From Spirochaetales bacterium (lineage in GTDB: Bacteria > Spirochaetota > Spirochaetia > JC444 > Marispirochaetaceae), in assembly GCA_016935695.1 (NCBI GenBank), contig JAFGQL010000073.1:1-45994 (forward strand): a stretch of DNA of 45,994 bases, written 5' to 3'. The notes below the pieces were generated by a model. That model worked only from the letters and a program-made list of their open reading frames with translations. It did not search any database and was not told the DNA's origin. A program made the translations under genes and the position numbers. Of the stretch, positions 9,428 to 16,914 are shown one piece after another. Each line of letters begins with the position of its first letter. Positions within the stretch are counted from its first letter, which is position 1.

Positions 9428-9456
9428 TTGTACTTACCTTCCCATACTGGTATAGT
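9428..9456 (+). promoter_or_regulatory. Promoter for the his operon
   Basis: TTGTAC at 9428-9433 and TATAGT at 9451-9456 are separated by exactly 17 bases, a good sigma-70 match. It lies 24 bases before the hisZ GTG, whose AAGGAG site is at about 9468. Transcription would start near 9463, leaving a very short leader with no room for a his attenuator. Confidence 0.6.
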
Positions 9457-9479
9457 CAAACCGGAACAAGGAGTGATGT

Positions 9480-10568
9480 GTGAGCAGAAAAAAACGGCTT
9501 CTTCAGATACCCCAGGGAGCTGAGGGGATTTACCTGGAAGAGGCCCTCAAACATAAAATGGTCATCCGCCGGATAGAAGACCTGTATGTACGCTGGGGGT
9601 ATCTGCCCATCGAGACACCGGTGTTCGATTTTTTTGACACCTACCGGCCCTACATACCGGCGGACCAGCTTGACAAGATATACCGGCTGATGGACCGGGA
9701 GGGAGACCTTCTGATGCTCAGATCAGATGTCACCCTGTTTTTGTGCAAACAAATGGGTCTCGCCCTGAACGGATCAGACCTTCCCCTTCGGGTTTTTTAC
9801 GGCGATACCATCCTGCGTCATCAGAACTTTGAAGACATCTCAAAAAATGAGTTTTTTCAGATGGGGGCCGAGCTCATTGGCGTTCCCGGAACAGACGGAG
9901 ACCTTGAAGTACTCTGCCTGGCTGTCGAACTTCTTGAGTCCCTGGGTATTCAATGGAAACTCCATCTGGGTTCCAGCGCCATCCTGGCCCCGCTGTTCTC
10001 GTCGTTACAGACCGACAATGTCCAGGAGCTTCATCAGGCGGTCCTGGTTCGTGATTTCAGTACAATGAAAACCCTGTTAACCGAAGGGGGTGTTCCTGAT
10101 GCAACCGCAGAGGTCATGAAAGACCTGTGCTCATTCATCGGCACTCCCCGGGAATTTGAACAATTTACCGCCGGCATAAACCAGTCTTTTTATGCTGGAG
10201 ATATCTACAACGAACTGGCCCGGCTTAAAAACCTTTTAGCAGCATTGGACAGAGTAACCGATACCGCCAACATCCGGGTGGACCTTTCGGAACTTGGAAG
10301 CCAGACCTACCACACCGGTATGGTCTTCCAGGGGTACACACCCGGAATCGATTCTGCGTTTCTTTCCGGAGGACGCTACGACCGGCTTTTGGACGATTTT
10401 GGTTTTGACGCCTGCGCTGCGGGATTCTCCTTCCTTTTACGGAAAATAGAAGGAATGCTTCCCCACAACGAACGGCCTTGCGCCATTTCCGCCAAGGGAA
10501 ACAGTTTTGAAGAACGCCTCGGGAACGCGAAGGTTCTGCGGGCACAAGGGAAGACGGTACACTTATGA
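9480..10568 (+). CDS. hisZ: ATP phosphoribosyltransferase regulatory subunit HisZ
   Basis: The 362-residue protein resembles the class II histidyl-tRNA synthetase catalytic fold without the anticodon-binding domain. It shows IPQGAEGIYLEEALKHK at the start, LMLRSDVTLFLCKQM (motif 2 region) and FLSGGRYDRLLDDFG (motif 3-like). HisZ makes the short form of HisG active and histidine-sensitive. The GTG start at 9480 has AAGGAG 6-7 bases upstream. The stop overlaps the hisG ATG, so the pair is coupled. A true hisS is excluded by the missing C-terminal domain and by the hisG next to it. Confidence 0.88.
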   Translation: MSRKKRLLQIPQGAEGIYLEEALKHKMVIRRIEDLYVRWGYLPIETPVFDFFDTYRPYIPADQLDKIYRLMDREGDLLMLRSDVTLFLCKQMGLALNGSDLPLRVFYGDTILRHQNFEDISKNEFFQMGAELIGVPGTDGDLEVLCLAVELLESLGIQWKLHLGSSAILAPLFSSLQTDNVQELHQAVLVRDFSTMKTLLTEGGVPDATAEVMKDLCSFIGTPREFEQFTAGINQSFYAGDIYNELARLKNLLAALDRVTDTANIRVDLSELGSQTYHTGMVFQGYTPGIDSAFLSGGRYDRLLDDFGFDACAAGFSFLLRKIEGMLPHNERPCAISAKGNSFEERLGNAKVLRAQGKTVHL

Positions 10569-11209
10569 CAGACACAACACCAGCCACCCCCCTCACCATA
10601 GCCCTCCCGAAGGGACGGCTCCAGGAACAGGTTCAGGAGCTTTTCCGCCGGAAAGGCATCGAGTTCTCCTTTGAAAACCGCAAACTTGTCGCCCTGGACA
10701 AAAGCGGCGGGTTCCAGTTCTTTTTAGTGAAAAATTCGGACCTGCCGACCTATGTGAATCACGGAATCGCAGGACTGGGGTTCTGTGGAGAAGATGTGCT
10801 CTACGAACACGGCGGATCCTTTATCCGCTTGAGCGATTTCCCCTTCGGCGGCACCAGCATGTGCATCGCCGGGAAAAAGGGAGGCAGTTTTGAACACCAC
10901 GGCGGGACCGTCACCGTGGCGACGAAATTCACTTCCTTTACCCGGGATTACTTCCACAAGGAAGGCCTGCCGGTGGAAATCATCAAACTCAACGGTTCGG
11001 TTGAACTCGCCCCGGTACTGGGTCTGGCTCCCTACATCGTGGACCTGGTGGAAACAGGAACAACCCTGAAAGCCAATAACCTGGAAGTATACCAGAAGCT
11101 GTCGGACATAAAAGTGTATCTGATCGCTAACCCGGCATATTACAAGCTGTATTACCGGCAGATCAACGCCTTTACACAGAAGATTTTAGCCTCAACTGCC
11201 GATAGGTAA
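10565..11209 (+). CDS. hisG: ATP phosphoribosyltransferase catalytic subunit, short form
   Basis: The 214-residue protein has the short HisG form, with IALPKGRLQEQV at the N-terminus, the NHGIAGLGFCGEDVLYE segment and the PRPP-binding loop VDLVETGTTLKANNLEV near residue 160. It performs the first step of histidine synthesis, joining ATP and PRPP. It lacks the C-terminal regulatory domain of long HisG, as expected when HisZ is present, and hisZ overlaps it by 4 nt. Confidence 0.95.
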   Translation: MTDTTPATPLTIALPKGRLQEQVQELFRRKGIEFSFENRKLVALDKSGGFQFFLVKNSDLPTYVNHGIAGLGFCGEDVLYEHGGSFIRLSDFPFGGTSMCIAGKKGGSFEHHGGTVTVATKFTSFTRDYFHKEGLPVEIIKLNGSVELAPVLGLAPYIVDLVETGTTLKANNLEVYQKLSDIKVYLIANPAYYKLYYRQINAFTQKILASTADR

Positions 11210-11240
11210 GCATATACGTACACAAATCGATGAGGACTAT

Positions 11241-11819
11241 ATGAACAGAATCATACGCCATGAACGTACAACAAAGGAAACATCCATCTCTGTTATCCTC
11301 AACGGATCAGAGCGGGACGATATCGCCATAGAAACCCCTGTTGCCTTTTTCAACCATATGCTTCATGCCATGTGTTTTCACGGCGGCTTCGGCCTTGCTC
11401 TGAAAGGAACCGGCGACATTGACGTGGATTTCCACCATCTTGTGGAAGACACAGGCCTGGTGCTGGGATATTGTTTCGCGAAGCTCCGTACAGACTTCGG
11501 ACCGGTCAAGCGCTGGGGCCGCGCGGTCATTCCCATGGATGAAGCTCTGGCCGAAGTCACCATCGACGCTTCGGGCCGGCCCTTTCTGGTCTATACCGCC
11601 GATTTTCCACAGGAATATGCCGGAGATTTTCCCATGATTCTGGTACAGGAATTCCTCACCGCTTTCAGCAACGCGGCAGGAATAAACCTCCACGCCGCCT
11701 GTCGTTACGGAAGCAACAGCCATCACATGGCCGAGGCCCTTTTTAAAGCCCTCGGCAAGGCCCTGAACCAGGCTTTTGCACCAGCAGATGCCATAGAATC
11801 CACAAAAGGAAGTCTCTGA
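11241..11819 (+). CDS. hisB: Imidazoleglycerol-phosphate dehydratase
   Basis: The 192-residue protein is a monofunctional HisB. It has the metal-binding motifs FNHMLHAMCFHGGFG, DFHHLVEDTGLVLG and the C-terminal SNSHHMAEALFKALGKAL, which hold the di-manganese site. It dehydrates imidazole-glycerol phosphate in histidine synthesis. It follows hisG after 31 bases and is probably in the same operon. No phosphatase domain is fused. Length is normal. Confidence 0.95.
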   Translation: MNRIIRHERTTKETSISVILNGSERDDIAIETPVAFFNHMLHAMCFHGGFGLALKGTGDIDVDFHHLVEDTGLVLGYCFAKLRTDFGPVKRWGRAVIPMDEALAEVTIDASGRPFLVYTADFPQEYAGDFPMILVQEFLTAFSNAAGINLHAACRYGSNSHHMAEALFKALGKALNQAFAPADAIESTKGSL

Positions 11820-11880
11820 AGCCAACCCGATGGACTTATTAGAGTTTTTTGGGCTTTCTACGAAAAATAGACAGTTTTTG

Positions 11881-11909
11881 TTGATTTTTTTCTTATCTTT
11901 CTCTATTAT
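11881..11909 (+). promoter_or_regulatory. Putative promoter for the TPR gene pair
   Basis: TTGATT at 11881-11886 and TATTAT at 11904-11909 are 17 bases apart in a T-rich stretch after hisB. The next ATG is at 11937. The match is moderate. Confidence 0.4.
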
Positions 11910-11936
11910 AAACATGACAAGGTTACAGCACACGTA

Positions 11937-12266
11937 ATGGATATGGACTTTTGGCCCGAGGGGATTCCTCGGGACGGTTTTTTAAAAGTTGAAAGAGAAA
12001 AACGCGCAGTTCTCGATTCCACTCAAAAAACCGTCCTGATACGCAAAGGAAACGAATTTTTCAACGCGGGGAACATTCTTCTGGCCAAACGGATATTCAT
12101 TACCACAGGGTATTCAGACGGACTGATACGCATCGGCGATCATTATTTGAAGCACAACGAACCTGTTGAGGCTTTGAAAATGTATGCCCTTGCACCCGCG
12201 CCTGACAAAGTGCGGGAAATGTCCGGTAAAATTGCCTCGATAATTCGCAATTTACTGAAATCCTGA
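11937..12266 (+). CDS. Small helical hypothetical protein next to TPR gene
   Basis: The 109-residue protein is predicted helical, with repeating pairs such as KGNEFFNAGNILLAKRIFITTGYSDGLIRIGDHYLKHNEPVEALKMYALA. This reads like two degenerate TPR-type helix hairpins. No signal peptide or catalytic motif is seen. It lies 32 bases before a clear TPR protein on the same strand, so the two probably work together. No specific function can be given. Confidence 0.65.
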   Translation: MDMDFWPEGIPRDGFLKVEREKRAVLDSTQKTVLIRKGNEFFNAGNILLAKRIFITTGYSDGLIRIGDHYLKHNEPVEALKMYALAPAPDKVREMSGKIASIIRNLLKS

Positions 12267-12298
12267 TTATTATGTAGGGTAGAAAAGGAAGCACGTAC

Positions 12299-13432
12299 AT
12301 GACTGACGAAAGTAAAGATGAAATAGTAGATACCGAGAAGGAACTGACGCCGGAAGAACAGCGGCTTAACGAGATTTCCGAGTTGTCAAAACGCGGGTAT
12401 CAGCTGTTGAAAGAAAACCTGATAGAAGACGCAGCGATTCTGTTTAGAAAAATACTGGAACTGGACACGAACAACAACTACGCCCTTGTAGGCCTTGGCG
12501 ATGCCGCACGCAAGCAGGGGAAATACCGCGACGCGGTACGCTTTTACCAGCAGTGTCTGATAACCCATGACGACAATAACTATGCCCTCTTCGGACTTGC
12601 CGACTGTTACAAGGCCCTGAACCAGTACAGCAACGCCATAGAGATATGGGAAAAGTACCTGGAACATGACTCTACCAATGTCACGGTCCTCACCAGGGTT
12701 GCCGATGCCTACCGCAAGGTGCGTGATTTCCGCCGATCAAAGGAAATTTACCTGAAAGTACTGGAAATGGAAGAAAACAACCCCTATGCCCTCATCGGCT
12801 TGGGCCACCTCCACTATGATTTTCGCGAATACGAAGACGCCCTTACATACTGGGAAAGAATGCTCGATGTGAAGCGGGAAAATGTAGACATTCGCGTCCT
12901 TACCTCTTTGGGGAACTGCCACCGTAAACTGAAAACCTTTGAACAGGGTATCAAGTATTTCGGCATGGCCCTTGAGCAGGAACCCGGCAACTTCTACGCT
13001 CTTTTCGGTATGGCAGATTGCTACCGGGGAATGGACGACCATCAGGCCTCCCTCGATTACTGGAAACGTATACTAAAGATCGATCCCCATAACAAGGTCA
13101 TTCTTACCCGGGTAGGCGATGCCTACCGTCAGATGGAACAGTTTGACGATGCCGAGGAGTACTACCACAAGGCGCTGAACATTGAGTTTGATGTGTACGC
13201 TATCCTTGGTCTTGCCCTGATAAACAAGGCAAGAGGCAACTACAAGGAAGCGGTGGAGAGCCTGTTGGGACTGCTGCGCAACGACCAGAAAAACCACCGG
13301 CTGTATACAGAAATTGCCGAGTGTTATATGGCCCTGGGAGAAAAGAGCAAAGCCATCGAAACGCTGCAGAGCTTTCAGCGGCTTGGCATACGCAACATGT
13401 ATGTGTCGCAGATGCTGGACAATATACGATAG
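12299..13432 (+). CDS. Tetratricopeptide-repeat protein
   Basis: The 377-residue cytoplasmic protein has about nine TPR units from residue 30 to the end. Repeats such as NNYALVGLGDAARKQGKYRD and NVTVLTRVADAYRKVRDFRR alternate with a period of 34-36 residues. Two consensus variants alternate: YALxGLxxxxxxxxxY and VLTRVGDAYRxxxxF. TPR arrays are protein-binding scaffolds. An acidic, unstructured N-terminus (residues 1-25) precedes the array. No catalytic domain is fused and the partner is unknown. Confidence 0.85.
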   Translation: MTDESKDEIVDTEKELTPEEQRLNEISELSKRGYQLLKENLIEDAAILFRKILELDTNNNYALVGLGDAARKQGKYRDAVRFYQQCLITHDDNNYALFGLADCYKALNQYSNAIEIWEKYLEHDSTNVTVLTRVADAYRKVRDFRRSKEIYLKVLEMEENNPYALIGLGHLHYDFREYEDALTYWERMLDVKRENVDIRVLTSLGNCHRKLKTFEQGIKYFGMALEQEPGNFYALFGMADCYRGMDDHQASLDYWKRILKIDPHNKVILTRVGDAYRQMEQFDDAEEYYHKALNIEFDVYAILGLALINKARGNYKEAVESLLGLLRNDQKNHRLYTEIAECYMALGEKSKAIETLQSFQRLGIRNMYVSQMLDNIR

Positions 13433-13461
13433 AAACGCTTTTTTTCTTTTATGTAAAAGGA

Positions 13462-13540
13462 AACGGTTGAGCTGCGGACTTCCATGTCCGCAGAGCACTC
13501 CTCAATCTTGGCACATCCATGTGCCGCTAATACAATTTCT
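13462..13540. repeat. REP-like palindromic intergenic element, copy 2 (double hairpin)
   Basis: Between the converging TPR gene and alaS, TGCGGAC/GTCCGCA forms a 7-bp hairpin at about 13475-13494. GGCACAT/ATGTGCC forms a second at about 13511-13526, followed by GCTAATA. The second hairpin and its flanks match the element before dnaE. Both share an ACATCCATGT-like core, which also appears reversed in the tRNA-Pro region. Confidence 0.55.
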
Positions 13541-13567
13541 ACAGGAATAATATTTCCCATAAAAAAA

Positions 13568-13590
13568 GCTGTCCAAACATATTGGACAGC
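13568..13590 (-). terminator. Intrinsic terminator of alaS
   Basis: A perfect 9-bp stem GCTGTCCAA/TTGGACAGC with a 5-base loop lies just after the alaS stop. On the minus strand it is followed by a run of T (seven A on the plus strand at 13561-13567). Confidence 0.85.
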
Positions 13591-13616
13591 CGTAAAAAAT
13601 ATAAAAGCCTAGTAAT

Positions 13617-15410
13617 CTATTCCGCAATCAGTACGGCCCTTATTCGCCTAACGCCTGCGGATGAGGATTGTTCCTTCTGAATTTTGAACCGCCCCAGTTC
13701 ACTTGTGTTGTCCACGTGGGGTCCTCCGCACACCTCTTTTGAGTAATCCCCCACCGTATAGACCTTCACCTTTTCTTCATACTTTTCACCGAAAAACGCA
13801 AGCGCACCGGCTGCTTTCGCCTCGTCCAGGGTCATGACCTCCATAGTGACAGGCTGGGCCTTACGGATCTGTTCGTTAACAATATCCTCGACCTTCTGAA
13901 TCTGTTCGTCAGTCATTTTGTCGTCATGAGAGAAGTCAAACCGCAGCCGTTCCGGAGTAATATTGCTTCCTTTTTGCTGAACGTGCTCGCCAAGAACCAG
14001 TCTCAGTGCCTTATGCAGCAAATGAGTCGCGGTATGGAGGCGGGTCGTGAGGTCGGAATTGTCCGCCAGTCCGCCCTTGAAGGTTTTCTCGGCACCGAGC
14101 TTCGATGCCTCCTGATGCTTTTTGAAAGCCTCATCAAAGCCTTCCTTATCCACGGAAAATCCGTGTTCAGAAGCAAGTTCCTCGGTAATCTCAACGGGAA
14201 ACCCGTAGGTGTCATACAGACGGAAGGCCACGCGGCCGGGAATGACTTTCCTGGGGTTCCGCATGAGATTCGGCAGAAGCTTTTCGAACTCGGCCTCTCC
14301 TTTCTGCAGGGTTTTAAGGAATTTCTCCTCTTCTTTCGCCAGTTCTGACAAAACTTTGTCCCTGTTGTCCTTGAGTTCCGGATACACCCCTGCATACATA
14401 TCAATAATAATCTTGGCCGGTTCTGCCAGGAACATCCCTTCTATACCGAGTTTTCGGCCGTGGCGGATGGCCCGGCGTATGAGCCTGCGAAGGATATAGC
14501 CCTGGCCGACATTGGAAGGGGTCACACCCCGCTGATCACCAAGAATGAACGTGGCCGTACGGACATGGTCGGATATAATGCGGATGGAAACATCCTTGAG
14601 GCCGTCGTTACCGTACCCGGTTCCGGAAAGAGCGCAGATCTTCGCGATCACGTCTGCGAAAAGCTCGGTTTCATAGACCGATTTTTTATTCTGAAGGATG
14701 GTGATCGTCCGCTCAATACCCATACCCGTATCGACACAGGTTCTGGAAAGCTTCTCAAAAACACCGTCACGGTTCTTGTTGTACTGCATGAACACGTCAT
14801 TCCATACCTCAAAGTACTTGCCGCAGTGGCATCCGGGCCGGCAGTCTGGACCGCAGGATTCCTTACCGGTATCCATAAACATCTCTGTATCCGGGCCGCA
14901 GGGTCCTGTCTGGCCGGCGGGTCCCCACCAGTTGTCGTCCTTGGGAAGGAAATAAATGCGCTCATCCGGAATACCCAGGTCCCGCCAGTAAGAGGCGCTT
15001 TCCTCGTCCCGGGGTGCATCATCATCGCCGGCGAATACCGTTACCGACAACTTCTCTGGAGAGATCCCCAGCCACTGAGGACTGGTAAGGAATTCATAAC
15101 TCATGGAAATGGCTTCCTGTTTGAAATAATCGCCCAGGGACCAGTTGCCCAGCATTTCGAAAAAAGTCAGGTGGGAGGGATCTCCTACCGCTTCTATATC
15201 GCCGGTACGGATACATTTCTGATGGTCGGTAAGCCGGGTACCCGCAGGATGGGGCTCTCCCAAGAGATAAGGCACCAAGGGATGCATTCCGGCGGTGGTA
15301 AACAGTACTGTCGGGTCGTTTTCTGGTATCAGCGATGCCCCGGAGATTTGTGCATGGCCTTTGCTTTTAAAGAAAGCAATGTATTTTTCGCGTAGTTCGT
15401 GTGCAGTCAT
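13617..15410 (-). CDS. alaS: Alanyl-tRNA synthetase, short spirochaete form
   Basis: The 597-residue protein carries the class II catalytic domain (LFTTAGMHPLVPYLLGEPHP near the N-terminus, DTGMGIERTI) and the tRNA-recognition helices. It also has the editing domain with H459-xxx-H463 (HTATH) and C561-GGP-H565. It charges tRNA-Ala and clears mischarged Ser/Gly. It ends directly after the editing domain, so the C-Ala/DHHA1 dimerisation domain of the usual 870-residue enzyme is absent. A similar short AlaS is known in other spirochaetes such as Borrelia, so this is lineage-typical rather than a truncation. A terminator follows. Confidence 0.95.
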   Translation of the reverse strand: MTAHELREKYIAFFKSKGHAQISGASLIPENDPTVLFTTAGMHPLVPYLLGEPHPAGTRLTDHQKCIRTGDIEAVGDPSHLTFFEMLGNWSLGDYFKQEAISMSYEFLTSPQWLGISPEKLSVTVFAGDDDAPRDEESASYWRDLGIPDERIYFLPKDDNWWGPAGQTGPCGPDTEMFMDTGKESCGPDCRPGCHCGKYFEVWNDVFMQYNKNRDGVFEKLSRTCVDTGMGIERTITILQNKKSVYETELFADVIAKICALSGTGYGNDGLKDVSIRIISDHVRTATFILGDQRGVTPSNVGQGYILRRLIRRAIRHGRKLGIEGMFLAEPAKIIIDMYAGVYPELKDNRDKVLSELAKEEEKFLKTLQKGEAEFEKLLPNLMRNPRKVIPGRVAFRLYDTYGFPVEITEELASEHGFSVDKEGFDEAFKKHQEASKLGAEKTFKGGLADNSDLTTRLHTATHLLHKALRLVLGEHVQQKGSNITPERLRFDFSHDDKMTDEQIQKVEDIVNEQIRKAQPVTMEVMTLDEAKAAGALAFFGEKYEEKVKVYTVGDYSKEVCGGPHVDNTSELGRFKIQKEQSSSAGVRRIRAVLIAE

Positions 15411-15474
15411 AGGTTAGGATACTAAATAGAGGCGGTAATGATGTCAAGATTCCCCAGGAAGGCCTGATAACAGC

Positions 15475-15681
15475 TCAGGATTTTTCCCGGTCGTCGGCTT
15501 CCAGAAAGCGTATGACCACATCGAGGTCAATGTACCCCAGATCCACGGCAATTTCGCCGAACAGACGGCCGTCACCGTTTTTCTGAAGTTCAAGAATATG
15601 ATCAACCTGCTCAACGGTCATGTCTCCCTGCCGGACCAGGGCTTCGCCTATCCGTCCGCCGATAATTTCATCTGTATCCAT
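15475..15681 (-). CDS. Stand-alone MshEN/GspE-N-like small protein (possible c-di-GMP binder)
   Basis: The 68-residue protein contains one clean 24-residue MshEN motif at residues 10-33 (R-I-G-x2-L-x3-G-x-M-x4-V-x3-L-x2-Q). A second, looser copy starts at R39 with GEIAVDLGYI. In MshE-type ATPases two such motifs bind cyclic di-GMP. Here no ATPase follows. The gene lies between alaS and a TM2 protein gene. A c-di-GMP role is inferred; the second motif has an extra residue after its arginine and lacks the final glutamine. Confidence 0.7.
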   Translation of the reverse strand: MDTDEIIGGRIGEALVRQGDMTVEQVDHILELQKNGDGRLFGEIAVDLGYIDLDVVIRFLEADDREKS

Positions 15682-15713
15682 GAATATTCGTACCCCTCGT
15701 ACATCAGAATATA

Positions 15714-16223
15714 CTAAAAATCCTCAAAATCAAGGGCGGAAGGATTCCCGCACAGTTCAGGGAAAAAGTAGGCAACCGTTCCGCTTCTGCTTACCCGGAG
15801 TTCTGCAAACCCCTTGGCTACCAGCTTTTCCAGTTGCTTTCTGGCTTCATCCAGACTCATTTCCCCTTCCAATGATACTGTAGAAGGGGTCGCGATACCA
15901 TTATTTTTTTTTGCAACCTTAAGAATGACTTTCTCTATGGGCTCCTTCTTGCCCGGCATCGGCGTGACGTTTTTTAGCCGATCCCGAAAACCCTGCTCGT
16001 AGCCGATTTCCATGGCCTGGCGGTAGGAAACCCTCAAATTTGCCTCGCGTACCTGTGCCGGCAGGGTAATGAGGTCGTAAAAACCCCCGAGACCGAAAAG
16101 CCCGCCGGTAAAAATATACAGGATACCGCTGCCGATTTTATTCAGGTAGAACCGGTGGAGGCCCAGGGCGCCGAAACCGGAAACGAACCAGAGAAAGTAT
16201 GCCAAACCTGTCGAATATACCAC
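15714..16223 (-). CDS. TM2-domain membrane protein with C-terminal winged-helix-like domain
   Basis: The 169-residue protein begins with a TM2 domain: two membrane helices around GLHRFYLNKIGSGILYIFTGG with the LHRFYL hallmark. A cytosolic C-terminal domain (about residues 85-165) follows. That domain closely resembles the C-terminus of the divergent gene at 16458, sharing ILKVA..NG, L-EA--L, G-A-LRV-SGT and Y-F--L. TM2 proteins have no known enzymatic role. The start is a GTG at 16223 with a weak ribosome site; a TTG 18 bases further in is possible. Confidence 0.75.
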   Translation of the reverse strand: MVYSTGLAYFLWFVSGFGALGLHRFYLNKIGSGILYIFTGGLFGLGGFYDLITLPAQVREANLRVSYRQAMEIGYEQGFRDRLKNVTPMPGKKEPIEKVILKVAKKNNGIATPSTVSLEGEMSLDEARKQLEKLVAKGFAELRVSRSGTVAYFFPELCGNPSALDFEDF

Positions 16224-16457
16224 CTTTTAAAAACCCCCGTGTCATCATACTATATCATAAGAGCAGTGAAAAAGTCACACCGCGGCTATTTCATCATGCA
16301 ACACTCTATAGTACACTATACCGGCACCATACAGATCCGCAAGATCCCCGATACAAAGATTTCTTGAGTAAACCGGAAAAAAGCGGATCATTTCAATGAA
16401 TACACCGGAAGCATCCGCAGTATTCATACCATGAGTAAATATAAGAGGATGATGATA

Positions 16458-16907
16458 ATGGGCCATAAAAGCGAGAAACAGAAAGCCCGGGATGAAATCA
16501 TTTCGGGCATATCCATAACCGCGGTATTCGGCTTTTTGTTCCTTTTCTTCCGTCACGGCTTTCCCTGGATGATCTTTCCTCTGGTGTTTGCCGGCGTTAT
16601 TCCCCTGCTGCGGGGTCTCACCCGCCTGAAGGATTTCCAGCAGGTCGAGGGCCCCCGGGAAAAAAGAATCAGTTCATACAAAGACGCGGAAAAAGCAATC
16701 CTGCGTATTGCCCATGATCATAAAGGCCGCGTAAGCGCCACTCTCGTCGCAATGGAAACGACCCTCACCATAGAGGAAGCGGAGAAATACTTGAGCGATA
16801 TTGCAGGACGGGGCCACGCATCTCTTCACGTCAGGGATTCAGGTACGATAGAATATGTGTTCAACGATCTTCTACCGGATGGCGAAGAAGGAACAGAAAG
16901 CCTGTAG
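16458..16907 (+). CDS. Membrane protein with winged-helix-like domain, paralog of the TM2 protein C-terminus
   Basis: I place the start at ATG 16458 because AAGAGG lies 9 bases upstream; ATG 16431, in frame, has no ribosome site. Two hydrophobic segments (ITAVFGFLFLFF and WMIFPLVFAGVIPLL) follow a basic N-terminus. From about residue 70 a soluble domain (ILRIAHDHKGRVSATLVAM, then LHVRDSGTIEYVFNDL) aligns with the C-terminal domain of the divergent TM2 protein. It may act as a small helical adaptor or DNA/protein-binding module. Function is unknown. Confidence 0.7.
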   Translation: MGHKSEKQKARDEIISGISITAVFGFLFLFFRHGFPWMIFPLVFAGVIPLLRGLTRLKDFQQVEGPREKRISSYKDAEKAILRIAHDHKGRVSATLVAMETTLTIEEAEKYLSDIAGRGHASLHVRDSGTIEYVFNDLLPDGEEGTESL

Positions 16908-16914
16908 CAGGGCG

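Noticed and set aside
14460-15395. 311-residue plus-strand frame antisense to alaS
   Set aside because: Lies wholly inside the clear alaS coding strand, shows no domain or ribosome site, and has the composition of an antisense shadow.
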